A stretch of 64,000 bases of DNA from Pelagibacterium lacus (GTDB taxonomy: Bacteria; Pseudomonadota; Alphaproteobacteria; Rhizobiales; Devosiaceae). The stretch spans positions 62,001 to 126,000 of the forward strand of contig NZ_QQNH01000006.1 of the NCBI RefSeq assembly GCF_003345525.1. The letters are read 5' to 3'. Under the pieces are notes generated by a model. The model was not told the DNA's origin. It did not search any database and was given only the letters and a program-made list of their open reading frames with translations. The stretch's first letter is position 1. Each line of letters begins with the position of its first letter. The translations under genes and the position numbers were made by a program. Positions 28,914 through 39,010 of this stretch are shown piece by piece.

Positions 28914-29345
28914 TCAGACGATGCCGCGCTCCCTGAGCAGCGCCTCTTCGTCGCCCGAGATCCAGCCAAACACCTTCGCGTCTCCTTCCCGCACCTGCAC
29001 GAGATAATGCACCTCGAAATCGATGCTGGTTTCGGGCAGGTCGTCGCGGGCATAGGTCGCGGTCCAGGCCACATGGGCGACGCAATGGAGGGCATCGATG
29101 GGGGAGAGGCGCAGATGGCGGATGCGCATTTCCCGGGTGCCGATCCGGCGATAATGCTCATAGCCCTGGAGCATCGTCTCGCCGAACCGCTCGTCGTTCT
29201 TGCCCGCCATCACCCCGAGCGGGGAGGCAGCGATGAACTCCGTGGCATAAAGCGCCGTCCGCTCGCCGGCATCGGGTTGCCCGGCGAGGGATTGGTTGAA
29301 AAACCGCTCATAGCGCTCGAACAGCGCCCGTATGATGGCCTCCAT
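28914..29345 (-). CDS. SnoaL/NTF2-like fold protein of unknown function
   Basis: A 143-residue protein whose spacing of helices and strands (RALFERYERFFNQSLAG, EFIAASPLGVMAGKND, LHCVAHVAWTATYARDD, IDFEVHYLVQVREGDAKVFGW) fits the cone-shaped NTF2/SnoaL fold. That fold serves as a small-molecule enzyme or as a binding module. No catalytic residue set can be assigned. The ATG at 29345 follows AAGGAAA. Its product probably acts in the cytoplasm. Divergent from tamA across a gap with a repeat. Confidence 0.7.
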   Translation of the reverse strand: MEAIIRALFERYERFFNQSLAGQPDAGERTALYATEFIAASPLGVMAGKNDERFGETMLQGYEHYRRIGTREMRIRHLRLSPIDALHCVAHVAWTATYARDDLPETSIDFEVHYLVQVREGDAKVFGWISGDEEALLRERGIV

Positions 29346-29416
29346 CCGCGTTTCCTTTTTTGCCGTGGGCGGAAAAGATAGCATTCCTGCGCTTGCCGCC
29401 CCACCCCACCCCACCC

Positions 29417-29491
29417 CGCCTCACCCGCCAGCCTCATCACCCTCCCCCTTGCGGGGAGGGGTTAGGGGTGGGGGTGCGAGCGAAAGCGAGC
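29417..29491. repeat. 75-bp dispersed repeat, copy upstream of tamA
   Basis: Contains the hairpin CCCTCCCC..GGGGAGGG followed by TAGGGGTGGGGG and GCGAGCGAAAGCGAG. A copy with only about five differences, in the same orientation, lies at 35977-36050 behind tamB. This GC palindrome type is widespread in rhizobial relatives. It fills most of the 339-bp gap before tamA; nothing else is evident there. Confidence 0.85.
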
Positions 29492-29684
29492 TCTTGCCGG
29501 TGGCGCGCATCGGTATTCTTCCTGTGCCGCATATGTGACACGGTTGGGTAAAATTGAGCAAAAACCTGCCGCTTCGGGGGTGCCATTAACGAAAGCCGTG
29601 TTAGGGTTGGCCGAAAATGGGTGCGTGCGGCTCGGGGGATCGTGCGCGGCCGCACCGGAATGGATCAGTGGAAGCGTACCAGCC

Positions 29685-31595
29685 GTGACCAGACACACAC
29701 CCCAGAAATGGATGGCCGCCCTCCTCGCCGCCAGCGCCCTCGCCGCCCCGGCCCAGGGGTTCGAACTGTTCGGAATCCAGTTCTTCGGCTCCGAGGCCGA
29801 GGAGGCCGCCGAGGCGGTGATCGCCGATCCGCGCACCTATACGCTCACATTCGAGACCGGCGCCGAGGGCGAGCTGGACGGGGCCCTGCGCGGCGCGTCC
29901 AACCTCTGGGGCGATCGCGACGCACCGGCTTCCGGCGTGCCGGGGCTCCTGGCCAAGGCGCGCGGCGACTATGCGCGGCTGACCGGCGCGCTCTACAATC
30001 TGGGCTATTATGGCGGCGCGGTCTCCATCCTCGTCAACGGTCGCGAGGCCGCATCGCTGTCCCCCGACGCCAGCCTGCCCGAGCCGGCCACCATCGTGGT
30101 CACCGTCAATCCCGGCCCGCAATTCGTCTTCGGGCGGCTGGCCGTCGCCAATCGCGCCCCGGGCCCGGTGGCGCCCGAGGACATGGTGGACGCGCCCGAG
30201 GAGATCGGGTTCGTCTCCGGCCAGGTGGCGCGCGCCACCATCGTCGCCCAGGCCGAGCAGCGTCTGGTGCAGGCCTGGCGGCAACTGGGCTATCCCAAGG
30301 CCGAGATCGCCAGCCGCAATGTGGTGGCCGACCACCGCACCACGGCGCTCGACGTCACCATCACCGTCGATCCGGGCGCCCATGCGGCCATCGGCCCGAT
30401 CGGCGTGGAGGGGACCCAGAACATGAGCCCGGCCTTCATCGTGCGCCAGACCGGGCTGGTCGCGGGGGCCGAATACGACCCCGACGACATCGAGCTGGCG
30501 CGCGAAAGGCTGACCCGGCTCGGAGTGTTCCGCTCCCTGCGCATCGAGGCGGCCGACGCGGTTCCGGCCAATGGGCTGTTGCCCTACCAGATCATCGTGC
30601 AGGAACAGGCGCTGCGCCGCTACGGCATCGGTGCTACCCTCGCCACCATCGACGGGCTCGGGGTCGAGGGCTATTGGCTGCACCGCAACCTCTTCGGCGA
30701 GGCCGAGCGCCTGCGGCTCGACGCCAAGGTGGCCGGCATCGGCTTTCCCATCGATACGGCCGAATTCGACTATTTCTTCGGCGGCACCTTCACCAAGCCG
30801 GGCATCTACACCCCCGACACCGACCTCGTCGCCGCCATCAGCGCCGAGCGCTCGGTGCTGCCGCTCTATACCGAAACCTCGCTGCGCGGCCGCATCGGCA
30901 TCGAGCAATTGTTCACCGATACCATTTCGGGCGGGGTGGGCGTGCAGTTCCAGCACTCCTATTTCGAGGACGACGCCACCTTCGGCAACCGCAACTTCAC
31001 CACCGTGGGGCTCTATGGCCAGGGGGTGTTCGACAATCGCGATTCCCAGCTCGATCCCACCGAGGGCTTTTACGTCGCGGCGACCATCGATCCGCTCTAC
31101 GAGCTCGAATACGACAACGCCATCGTCCGCGCGACACTCGAGGGGCGCACCTATTTCGGCTTTGGCGAGGACGACAATTTCGTGCTCGCCGCCCGCGTCA
31201 GGGGCGGGGCGATCGCCGGGCCGTCGCTGTCGGAAATCCCGCCGGACCTCTTGTTCTTCGCCGGCGGCGGCGGATCGGTGCGCGGCTATGGCTATCGCTC
31301 CATCGGGGTCGATGACGGCACCGGCACGGTGACCGGCGGGCGCTATGTGCTCGAGGGCTCGCTCGAGGGGCGGGTCCGCTTCAACGACCAGTTCGGCGCG
31401 GTGGCCTTTGTCGATGGGGGCTATGTGGCCGCCGACCGCTTCCCGGGGCTCGACGAGCTCAGCCTCGGGGCCGGCATCGGGCTGCGCTACTATACGGCGC
31501 TCGGCCCCTTGCGGCTCGACGCCGCCATTCCCCTCAACAAGCGCCCGGGCGACCCCGATTACGCGCTCTATGTCGGCATAGGTCAATCGTTTTGA
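29685..31595 (+). CDS. tamA: Outer-membrane translocation protein TamA (BamA family)
   Basis: TamA, an Omp85 barrel, works with TamB to move lipids or proteins between the membranes. I start at GTG 29685, which gives a signal peptide (1-25, ending APAQG) and 636 residues. Three POTRA-like domains cover about 40-290 (NPGPQFVFGRLAV, VDPGAHAAIGPIGVEG), and a 16-strand barrel follows, with the conserved VRGYGYRSIG loop and the closing YALYVGIGQSF with terminal Phe. The frame extends to 29535 but lacks a signal peptide that way. It overlaps tamB by 4 bp (TTGA). Confidence 0.92.
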   Translation: MTRHTPQKWMAALLAASALAAPAQGFELFGIQFFGSEAEEAAEAVIADPRTYTLTFETGAEGELDGALRGASNLWGDRDAPASGVPGLLAKARGDYARLTGALYNLGYYGGAVSILVNGREAASLSPDASLPEPATIVVTVNPGPQFVFGRLAVANRAPGPVAPEDMVDAPEEIGFVSGQVARATIVAQAEQRLVQAWRQLGYPKAEIASRNVVADHRTTALDVTITVDPGAHAAIGPIGVEGTQNMSPAFIVRQTGLVAGAEYDPDDIELARERLTRLGVFRSLRIEAADAVPANGLLPYQIIVQEQALRRYGIGATLATIDGLGVEGYWLHRNLFGEAERLRLDAKVAGIGFPIDTAEFDYFFGGTFTKPGIYTPDTDLVAAISAERSVLPLYTETSLRGRIGIEQLFTDTISGGVGVQFQHSYFEDDATFGNRNFTTVGLYGQGVFDNRDSQLDPTEGFYVAATIDPLYELEYDNAIVRATLEGRTYFGFGEDDNFVLAARVRGGAIAGPSLSEIPPDLLFFAGGGGSVRGYGYRSIGVDDGTGTVTGGRYVLEGSLEGRVRFNDQFGAVAFVDGGYVAADRFPGLDELSLGAGIGLRYYTALGPLRLDAAIPLNKRPGDPDYALYVGIGQSF

Positions 31596-34500
31596 GAGCC
31601 CTTCTTTCCATAGCCCTCACGGGCGCCGCCCTGGCGCTGCCCCTGGCCGCCATCGGGCAGGAGGCCGCGCCCGAAAGCCTGATGGACGTCCTGGCCCGCG
31701 CCACCCAGCTCAACGAGACCGAGCAGCGCAACGGGCTGATCCAGTTCGTCGAGAACCAGATCTCCAGCCCCGACCGGCAGATCCGCTTGAGCGGCATCGA
31801 CGGCGCGCTGTCGTCCAACGCCGCCATCGCCCAGATCACCGTCTCGGACACCGAGGGCATCTATCTCATCGTCGAGAACGCGGCGCTCACCTGGAACCAG
31901 GGCGCGCTCCTGTTCGGGCGGCTGGAGATCCAGTCGCTTTCCGCCGATTCCATCGCCTATATCCGCAACCCGGTGATCACCGAGACCCCCGGCGCGCCGC
32001 CGCCCGAGGCGGGCGGCTTCTCGGTGCCCGAACTGCCCGTGGCGGTGATCCTCGAAAACCTCTCCGTGCCCTCGGTGCGGTTCGGGGAACAGGTGTTCGG
32101 GCTGGGTTCGGAAATCTCCGTCGCGGGCGCCATGACCCTCGATGGCGGCGCGCTCGACGCGACGCTGGACATCGCCCGACTCGATGGCCCCGGCGGCACC
32201 CTCGACCTCGCCGTGCAATACGCCAATGACAGCCAGGAGATCGACCTCGATCTCAACCTCGTCGAGCCCGAAAACGGCATCATCGCCAATCTGCTCAATA
32301 TCGAGGACCGGCCCGAGATCGCCCTTGGGGTGGCCGGGGCGGGCCGGCTCGACGACCTCGACGTGACGCTCAGCTTCGACGCCGCCGGCAACCGCATCCT
32401 TTCGGGCACCGGCGTGGTCGACCAGACCCCGCAGGGACTGGCCATCGCCGCCGATCTCCAAGGGCCGCTGGCGCAAATCCTCCCCGCCGCCTATCGCGAG
32501 TTCTTCGGCGCCAACACCGCGCTGTCGGTGCGCGCCCTGGCGCGGGAGGAAGGCGGGTTCGAGCTCTCCGACCTGGCGCTGACCGGCGGGCAACTCTCGC
32601 TGTTCGGCAATGCGGCGACCACCGGCGACGGCTTCCTCAACCGCCTCGACATCAATGGCGAGATCGCCGCCGCCGACGGCGCCAAGGTGATCCTGCCGGT
32701 GCCCGGCGCGCAGACGCTGCTCGAGCGGGCCCGCTTCGCGGTGGATTTCGGCGCCGAGGGCAGCGAGGACTGGACCGGGCGCTTCGAGATCCTCGGCTTC
32801 GAGACCCCCGACCTCGCCGCCCAGAGCCTCGTCATCGACGCCGGCGGCGTGGCCGCCGATCTGGAGAACCCGGCGGCGCGGCGCATCACCTTCAACGCCG
32901 ATGGGGCGCTCGAGGGCGTGCAATCGTCCTCCGAGGAGATTTCCGAGGCCCTTGGCCCCTCGATCGGTCTGGGGCTGGCCGGGCTGTGGCAGGCCGGCGA
33001 GCCGGTGACCCTGGCGCAATTGCGGCTGGTGGCCGAGGCGCTGTCGGTGGAAGCGGCGGGGCAGATCGCCGACATGGTGTTCGATGGCGACATCATCGTC
33101 GAGACCGCCTCGATCGCGCCGTTTTCGGGGCTGGCCGGACGCGAGCTGTCCGGCGCCATTTCGCTCGTGACCCAGGGCACGATTTCGCCCCTTGTCGGCG
33201 GGTTCGACCTGACCCTGGACGGCAGCGGGGAAAATCTCTCCATCGACGACGCAATCGCCGACACTCTTCTGGCCGGCACCGCGGCGCTGTCGGGCCGCAT
33301 CGCCCGCACCGAGGCCGGTCTGGTCGCCGACGATTTCCGCATCGAAAACGACCAGATCGCGCTGCTGGCCGATGGCACCTATGCCACCGGCGAGGCCGAT
33401 TTCGCCTTCGACCTTTCGCTGGCCGATCTGGGGCTGCTGACCCCGGAGGCGAGCGGGCGGCTCACCGTCTCCGGCCGGGCGACCGGCAGCGAAGGGGTGA
33501 TCGATCTTTCGGCCGAGGCTGCTGTGCCGCAGGGCACCCTTAACGGGCGCACTTTGCGCGAGGCGCGCATCGGCTTTGCCGGCACCTCCTCGGCGGAGGG
33601 ACTGCTGGGCGACGTGACCGGCGAGGCCTTCCTCGACGGCTTCCGCGTCACGCTGGCCAGCGAAGTCGACAATACCGCCGAGCGGCTGCGTCTGGCCGGG
33701 CTGCGCTTCAACGCGCCGGGCACCGAGCTCACCGGCAATCTCACCCGCTATGCCGATGGGCTGCTCGAAGGCCGCGTGGTGCTCGACGCGCCCAATATCG
33801 AAACCGCGGCCGCGCTGGCCCTGCTTGAGGCGCGGGGCGCGGCGGAAGCCGACATCGTCCTCGACCGCGACGGCGAGACCCAGAGCGTCGAGGCGCGGGC
33901 CAGCCTTTCCAATGTGGTCATCAACGATATCTCCATCGCCAGCGCCGAAGCCGAAGCGGCGGTCGCCGACCTGTTTGGCGTGCCGGTGATCGACGGCTCC
34001 ATCGCGGCGCGCGGCGTGGTGGCGGCGGGCACCGAGGTCGAGACCGTGTCGCTCACCGCCAATGCCAGCGGGCAATCGACCCGATTCGAAGGCAGCGCGG
34101 CGCTGGCCGGCAATACCGGCATTACCCTCGCCGGACTGCTCGAACCCATCGCCGATGGCTATCGCGTGGCGCTCGACCGCTTCCGGCTCGAACAGGGCGC
34201 GCTGGCTGCCGCCCTCGCCCGTCCGGCCGAACTGACCGTCGCGGGGGACCTTGTGTCGTTCTCGGGCATCGAACTGGGCGTGGGCTCGGGGCAGATCAGC
34301 GCCACCGGCAGCGCCGGCGAAGCGCTCGACATCGCGCTCACCATCACCGCCCTGCCGCTCGATATCGCCAACACCATCCTGCCCGATCTGCGGCTGGCCG
34401 GCACGGTCTCCGGGTCGGCAGAGGTTTCCGGCACCGCCGCCGATCCGCGCGCCAGCTTCGCGCTGGAGGGCTCGGGGATCAACGCCGCCGCCATCGCCGA

Positions 34501-35950
34501 CTACGGCATCGCCCCCCTCTCGCTCTCGGCGCGCGGCAGCTTTGCCAATGAGACGGTGCGGCTGGACAGCGCCAGCGTGTCGGGTTCGGGCGGGCTCAGC
34601 GCCACGGCCCAGGGCACCATCCCGCTGGCCGGCGCGGGGCTCGACATCGCCGTCAACGGCTCGGCGCCGCTGGCCCTCGCCAACCAGTTCGTCGCCGATC
34701 GTGGCGGGCAGCTCTCGGGCACGGCGACGCTGGCCGCACGGGTCACCGGGCGGCTCGACGATCCGCAGTTTTCCGGCACGGTCTCGGTGGCCGATGGCCA
34801 ATATATCGACCCCGGCCTCGCCCTGCGCCTCGTGGCGATCAATGGCAGCGCGGCCCTGTCGGCCGACCGGGTGACCATCAACAGCCTCTCGGCCAATCTC
34901 GCCACCGGCGGGTCGATCTCGGTCTCCGGTGCGGTGGGGCTCGACGCCAATTTCACCTCCAACCTCTCGGTGGCGCTCAACGCGGCGCGCTATGCCGACG
35001 GCAATCTGGTGGTGGCGACCCTCAACGGCACGGTGGGGCTTTCGGGTCCGTTGCTCAATGGCGGGCAGGTGACCGGCCGCATCGACGTCGACCGCGCCGA
35101 CATCACGGTGCCCGAAGGCTTTGGCGGGGCGGTGAGCGTCATCGATGTCGACCATGTGAGCCCGCCCCCCGCCGTGCTGGCGACCCTCGCCCGGGCGCGC
35201 ATCGACCAGCGCTCGTCCTCCTCCGCCGGCATGGGCGGCGGCGGCGCGCCGCTGGGCATCGATCTCACCATTTCGGCCCCCAATCAGGTGTTCATCCGCG
35301 GGCGCGGACTGGATGCGGAAGTGGGCGGGGATGTGCGGCTGATGGGCAATCTCAACGCCATCCAGCCGGTGGGCGGGCTGGAGCTGATCCGCGGGCGGCT
35401 GTCGATCCTCGGCCAGCGCATCGATTTCGACGAGGGCTCGGTGACCCTGATCGGGGACATGGACCCGTTCATCAACCTCGTGGCGCGTACGGAGGGTAAC
35501 GACATCACGGTGATCGTCACCGTCTCGGGCCGCGCCTCGGCCCCCAGCGTCGCATTCACCTCCGATCCGCTGCTGCCCCAGGACGAGGTGCTGGCGCGGC
35601 TGATCTTCGATCGCGGCGTGGGCGAATTGTCGCCGCTGCAACTGGCGCAACTGGCCGCCGCCGCCGCCGAACTGGCCGGCGGGGGCAGCGGGGGCGGCTC
35701 GCTGCTGGGATCGCTGCGCGAGGCGGCCGGGCTCGACGATCTCGACATCATCACCGACGAAGCGGGCAATGCCGCGGTGCGGGCCGGGACCTATCTCGAC
35801 GACAACATCTATCTGGGCGTGGAAGCGGGCGCGGGCGGCGACAGCCGCGTCACCATCGACCTCGACATCACCGACCAGCTCCGCGCCCGCGGCCAGACCG
35901 GCACCGACGGCAACAGCTCGGTGGGCCTGTTCTACGAGGATGATTATTAG
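31592..35950 (+). CDS. tamB: Translocation and assembly module protein TamB
   Basis: A 1452-residue AsmA-like protein with an N-terminal anchor or signal helix (LLSIALTGAALALPLAAIG), a very long beta-rich repetitive middle and the C-terminal DUF490/TamB domain (from about 1100: PVGGLELIRGRLSILGQRIDF, VARTEGNDITVIVTVSGRASA, LPQDEVLARLIF). Its hydrophobic groove is thought to carry phospholipid across the periplasm to TamA. The TTG start overlaps the tamA stop (TTGA), giving tight coupling. Length is normal for the family. A 75-bp repeat lies 26 bp after the stop. Confidence 0.94.
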   Translation: MRALLSIALTGAALALPLAAIGQEAAPESLMDVLARATQLNETEQRNGLIQFVENQISSPDRQIRLSGIDGALSSNAAIAQITVSDTEGIYLIVENAALTWNQGALLFGRLEIQSLSADSIAYIRNPVITETPGAPPPEAGGFSVPELPVAVILENLSVPSVRFGEQVFGLGSEISVAGAMTLDGGALDATLDIARLDGPGGTLDLAVQYANDSQEIDLDLNLVEPENGIIANLLNIEDRPEIALGVAGAGRLDDLDVTLSFDAAGNRILSGTGVVDQTPQGLAIAADLQGPLAQILPAAYREFFGANTALSVRALAREEGGFELSDLALTGGQLSLFGNAATTGDGFLNRLDINGEIAAADGAKVILPVPGAQTLLERARFAVDFGAEGSEDWTGRFEILGFETPDLAAQSLVIDAGGVAADLENPAARRITFNADGALEGVQSSSEEISEALGPSIGLGLAGLWQAGEPVTLAQLRLVAEALSVEAAGQIADMVFDGDIIVETASIAPFSGLAGRELSGAISLVTQGTISPLVGGFDLTLDGSGENLSIDDAIADTLLAGTAALSGRIARTEAGLVADDFRIENDQIALLADGTYATGEADFAFDLSLADLGLLTPEASGRLTVSGRATGSEGVIDLSAEAAVPQGTLNGRTLREARIGFAGTSSAEGLLGDVTGEAFLDGFRVTLASEVDNTAERLRLAGLRFNAPGTELTGNLTRYADGLLEGRVVLDAPNIETAAALALLEARGAAEADIVLDRDGETQSVEARASLSNVVINDISIASAEAEAAVADLFGVPVIDGSIAARGVVAAGTEVETVSLTANASGQSTRFEGSAALAGNTGITLAGLLEPIADGYRVALDRFRLEQGALAAALARPAELTVAGDLVSFSGIELGVGSGQISATGSAGEALDIALTITALPLDIANTILPDLRLAGTVSGSAEVSGTAADPRASFALEGSGINAAAIADYGIAPLSLSARGSFANETVRLDSASVSGSGGLSATAQGTIPLAGAGLDIAVNGSAPLALANQFVADRGGQLSGTATLAARVTGRLDDPQFSGTVSVADGQYIDPGLALRLVAINGSAALSADRVTINSLSANLATGGSISVSGAVGLDANFTSNLSVALNAARYADGNLVVATLNGTVGLSGPLLNGGQVTGRIDVDRADITVPEGFGGAVSVIDVDHVSPPPAVLATLARARIDQRSSSSAGMGGGGAPLGIDLTISAPNQVFIRGRGLDAEVGGDVRLMGNLNAIQPVGGLELIRGRLSILGQRIDFDEGSVTLIGDMDPFINLVARTEGNDITVIVTVSGRASAPSVAFTSDPLLPQDEVLARLIFDRGVGELSPLQLAQLAAAAAELAGGGSGGGSLLGSLREAAGLDDLDIITDEAGNAAVRAGTYLDDNIYLGVEAGAGGDSRVTIDLDITDQLRARGQTGTDGNSSVGLFYEDDY

Positions 35951-35976
35951 GGCGGCCCCGAAGGCTCTCTGACGCC

Positions 35977-36050
35977 CGCCTCACCCACCACCCTCATCAC
36001 CCTCCCCCTTGCGGGGAGGGGCTAGGGGTGGGGGGTGCGAGCGAAGCGAG
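35977..36050. repeat. 75-bp dispersed repeat, copy downstream of tamB
   Basis: Direct copy of 29417-29491: same CCCTCCCC..GGGGAGGG hairpin, TAGGGGTGGGGG and a GCGAGCGAAGCGAG tail. The two copies bracket tamAB. Confidence 0.85.
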
Positions 36051-36125
36051 CCCTCTTCCCCCTTGACCCGCCCGGCCCGAGCCCGCATGGCTCTCCGACT
36101 GCCCCTCTCGCCCCGGTCCCTCCCG

Positions 36126-36626
36126 ATGCCTCTCTGGCGCCCGCTCCGCTCCACAGACCTCCCCGCCGTCTCGGCCATCGCCGCCGTGGTGCATCCGGCC
36201 TATCCCGAGGACGATGCAGTGTTCGCCGATCGCGCCGCCATCGCGCCCGAGGCCTGTTTCCTCCTCGAGGTCGACGGCGCCCCGGCGGGCTATGTCCTGG
36301 CCCATCCCTGGCGGCACGACAGCCTGCCGGCCCTCAATACGGTGCTCGGCGCCGTCCCCGCCGCGCCCGATACGCTCTATGTCCACGATCTGGCGCTGCT
36401 GCCCGCGGCGCGCGGCAGCGGGGCGGCGGCGGAAATCGTGGCGCGTCTCGCCCGGGTGGCCCAGCCCCATGGCGCCATGAGTCTCGTCGCGGTCAATGAT
36501 TCGGTCCCCTTCTGGACCCGGATGGGGTTTTCACCCAGGGTCATGCCACCGCTTGCCGCCAAACTTGCATCCTATGGCGCCGATGCGTGCTATATGACCA
36601 GACCCATGGCGCCGCACAGCTGCTAA
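36126..36626 (+). CDS. GNAT-family N-acetyltransferase
   Basis: A 166-residue single GNAT domain: LRSTDLPAVSAIAAVVHPAY at the start, LYVHDLALLPAARGSGAAAEIV with the coenzyme A loop near residue 95, and the C-terminal VAVNDSVPFWTRMGF. The pattern resembles acetyltransferases acting on small amines, but the substrate is unknown. The frame is open from 36009, where it crosses the palindromic repeat, so I prefer the ATG at 36126. ATG 36087 is possible. It lies 45 bp before sppA. Confidence 0.75.
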   Translation: MPLWRPLRSTDLPAVSAIAAVVHPAYPEDDAVFADRAAIAPEACFLLEVDGAPAGYVLAHPWRHDSLPALNTVLGAVPAAPDTLYVHDLALLPAARGSGAAAEIVARLARVAQPHGAMSLVAVNDSVPFWTRMGFSPRVMPPLAAKLASYGADACYMTRPMAPHSC

Positions 36627-36671
36627 TTACAGCGCGCAAGACGGCGCACAACGCCCATTTGGGAGCTTTTA

Positions 36672-37613
36672 ATGCCCAATGTTGACGACGATCCGGTGAG
36701 AACCATCCCCGTCGCCCGCGCCCTTGTCCGGTCGCGCGGCCGCTGGCGGTTCTTCGCCTTCCTCGCCTTGGCGCTTGCGGTGCTGGTCGCCTTTCTGCGC
36801 TTCGGCCCGGCCATCGCTCCGGCGAGCCAAGCCATTGCACGGGTTGGCATTTCCGGGGTGATCTCCACCAGCGCCGAGCGCACCGCCCTGCTCGACCGCC
36901 TGGCCGAGGACGAGACGGTCGAGGCGGTGATCGTCGAGATCAACAGCCCCGGCGGCACCACGGCGGGCGGGGAGGAGCTTTACATGTCCCTGCGCCGAAT
37001 CAGCGAGCGAAAACCGGTGGTTAGCACGATCGGCGAACTGGGCGCCTCGGCCGCCTATATGGCCGCCATCGGCACCGACCGCATCTTCGCCCGCAATCTC
37101 TCCATTGTCGGCTCGGTGGGCGTCTATGTGCAACATATTGACGCGCAAGGCTTTTTCGAAATGATCGGCGTCGATCTCGACAAGGTGGCCTCCGGGCCGC
37201 TCAAGGCGGCGCCCGACTATGACGAGCCGCTGACGCCCGAGGCGCGGCAACCCCTTGAAGACCTTGTGCAATCCTCCTTCGACTATTTCCTCGATCTCGT
37301 CGTCGAGCGGCGCGGGCTCACGGCCCAGGAGACCCGACAGATCGCCGATGGCCGGGTGTTCAGCGGCCTCGCCGCCCATGCGCTCGGCCTGGTCGACGCG
37401 GCCGGCGGCTATGAGGACGCCCGCGCCTGGCTCGAATCCGAGCACGACATTGCCGCCGATCTCCCGGTTTTCCGGGCCTGGCCGCGCGACGAAGGCTTCG
37501 ATTGGGTGGATTTTATCCTCGGTCGGGCCGGCCATGCCATACTGGGCGATGGCAGGACGGTGGGCTTGCCGCTTGACGGTTTGGTCTCGCTTTGGCACCC
37601 TTCGGCGCAATAA
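36672..37613 (+). CDS. sppA: Signal peptide peptidase SppA (short, single-domain)
   Basis: A membrane-anchored serine protease that clears leftover signal peptides. The 313-residue form has one N-terminal anchor helix (residues 25-48) and one ClpP-fold domain, so it would assemble as an octamer. Catalytic Ser is in [12 protein letters not shown] and Lys in [24 protein letters not shown] precedes. It heads a run sppA-ihfB-lapA-trpF-trpB that is conserved in related genomes. A weak hairpin (AAAGCC/GGCTTT, 37621-37644) follows it before ihfB. Confidence 0.92.
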   Translation: MPNVDDDPVRTIPVARALVRSRGRWRFFAFLALALAVLVAFLRFGPAIAPASQAIARVGISGVISTSAERTALLDRLAEDETVEAVIVEINSPGGTTAGGEELYMSLRRISERKPVVSTIGELGASAAYMAAIGTDRIFARNLSIVGSVGVYVQHIDAQGFFEMIGVDLDKVASGPLKAAPDYDEPLTPEARQPLEDLVQSSFDYFLDLVVERRGLTAQETRQIADGRVFSGLAAHALGLVDAAGGYEDARAWLESEHDIAADLPVFRAWPRDEGFDWVDFILGRAGHAILGDGRTVGLPLDGLVSLWHPSAQ

Positions 37614-37669
37614 AACCGACAAAGCCAAACAGGCATTGGGCTTTTGAGCGCCGGGGGCGTGCGATATCC

Positions 37670-37951
37670 ATGATCAAATCCGAACTCATCGAGAAACTGG
37701 CGGCGGAAAACCCGCATCTTTTCCACCGCGATGTCGAAAACATCGTCAATGCCATCCTCGATGAGGTGGGTGACGCGCTGGCCCGGGGCGATCGCGTGGA
37801 GCTGCGCGGCTTCGGGGCGTTTTCGGTCAAGAACCGCCCGGCCCGGGTCGGCCGCAATCCGCGCACCGGCGAACAGGTCGATGTGGGGGAAAAATACGTG
37901 CCCCAGTTCAAGGCGGGCAAGGAAATCCGCGAGCGGCTGAACGGGCACTGA
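37670..37951 (+). CDS. ihfB: Integration host factor subunit beta
   Basis: A 93-residue HU/IHF-family DNA-bending protein. [14 protein letters not shown], the [12 protein letters not shown] helix and the beta-arm with the signature [21 protein letters not shown] (Pro at the tip) identify it. VELRGFGAF and [14 protein letters not shown] fit IHF beta rather than HU. It would pair with IhfA, not in the window. ATG at 37670 lies 56 bp after sppA. Confidence 0.92.
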   Translation: MIKSELIEKLAAENPHLFHRDVENIVNAILDEVGDALARGDRVELRGFGAFSVKNRPARVGRNPRTGEQVDVGEKYVPQFKAGKEIRERLNGH

Positions 37952-37989
37952 GCCCGATCGCCGCCGCTCAACAGGGATAGCTAGGCATC

Positions 37990-38340
37990 ATGCGCAAACG
38001 CATCGTCGGATGGCTCGTGCTCGTGCCCTTGTGCCTGCTGGTCCTCGTCTTCGCCTTGGCCAACCGCCATCAGGTCGCGGTCAATTTCAACCCGCTGATC
38101 GCCGTGGACGAAGCGGCGCCCGGCTTCGGGGTGCCGCTGTTCCTCGTCATCTATGCCGTTCTTTTCCTTGGCATTTCCTTGGGCGGACTGGCGGTGTGGC
38201 TGACCCAGGGCGCCCATCGCCGGGCCGAGCGCCGCCTGCGCCGCGACAATGAGCGGCTCGCCGCCGAGCTCGACGCGGCCCGCCGCGCCCCGGCCCGCCC
38301 GGCCGATCCGGCCCTCCTCGCCGCCGACGACCTGGCATGA
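37990..38340 (+). CDS. LapA-domain (DUF1049) inner-membrane protein
   Basis: A 116-residue protein with two membrane helices (residues 5-24, and 45-70, GVPLFLVIYAVLFLGISLGG) and a basic cytoplasmic coiled coil (RRAERRLRRDNERLAAELDAARR). That is the LapA/DUF1049 layout; the E. coli relatives help regulate lipopolysaccharide assembly. Its stop overlaps the trpF ATG (ATGA). Between ihfB and trpF this gene is commonly found. Confidence 0.82.
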   Translation: MRKRIVGWLVLVPLCLLVLVFALANRHQVAVNFNPLIAVDEAAPGFGVPLFLVIYAVLFLGISLGGLAVWLTQGAHRRAERRLRRDNERLAAELDAARRAPARPADPALLAADDLA

Positions 38341-38981
38341 GCGGGCCGGTCATCAAGATCTGCGGGGTCACCACCCCCGACATCCTCGACCATGTGATCG
38401 CCGAGGGCGCCGACATGGTGGGGTTCGTCCATTTCGCCAGAAGCCCGCGCCATCTGGAGATCGAGCGCATCGCGGCCCTGGTCGAGCACGCCGGCGGCCG
38501 CATCGAGACCGTGGTGCTGCTGGTCGATCCCGACAATGACACCGTCGCCGCCGCGACCGGCACCGGAGCCGCGTGGCTGCAGCTGCATGGGAGCGAGCCC
38601 AAGGGCCGCGTGGCCGATATCCGCGAACGCTCGGGGCTGAAGATCATCAAGGCGCTGCCCATCGGGGACGCCAGCGACGTGCGCCAGGTGCCCTTCTACC
38701 GCCCGGTCTGCGACCGGCTGCTGGTCGATGCCCGCCCCCCCAAACAGGCCGATCGCCCCGGCGGGCTGGGCAAGGTGTTCGACTGGTCGCTGCTCGAAGC
38801 CCTTGACCCGGGCTTGCCCTTCATGCTTTCCGCTGGGCTCACCATCGACAATGTGGCCCGGGCGGTCGAGAGGGTACGTCCCTTTGGCCTCGACGTGTCC
38901 TCGGGGGTCGAGCGCGAGCGGGGGATCAAGGACGAGGGCCTCATCTCCCAATTCATCGCCCGCGCCCGGGCCGTCCGATAA
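38337..38981 (+). CDS. trpF: Phosphoribosylanthranilate isomerase TrpF
   Basis: Amadori rearrangement of phosphoribosylanthranilate to CdRP in tryptophan synthesis. The 214-residue TIM barrel has catalytic Cys in KICGVTTPD (residue 8) and Asp in LLVDARPP, with [11 protein letters not shown] and the phosphate-binding [12 protein letters not shown] near the end. Coupled to the LapA-domain gene by ATGA and followed 29 bp later by trpB. Confidence 0.95.
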   Translation: MSGPVIKICGVTTPDILDHVIAEGADMVGFVHFARSPRHLEIERIAALVEHAGGRIETVVLLVDPDNDTVAAATGTGAAWLQLHGSEPKGRVADIRERSGLKIIKALPIGDASDVRQVPFYRPVCDRLLVDARPPKQADRPGGLGKVFDWSLLEALDPGLPFMLSAGLTIDNVARAVERVRPFGLDVSSGVERERGIKDEGLISQFIARARAVR

Positions 38982-39010
38982 TCCGGGCAGAGTTTAAGGT
39001 TTTGAGCATT

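Noticed and set aside
31583-35650. Very long open frame opposite tamB
   Set aside because: It is the antisense of a clear tamB reading. High GC gives long open frames on the other strand; its composition is arginine/glycine-rich with no domain.
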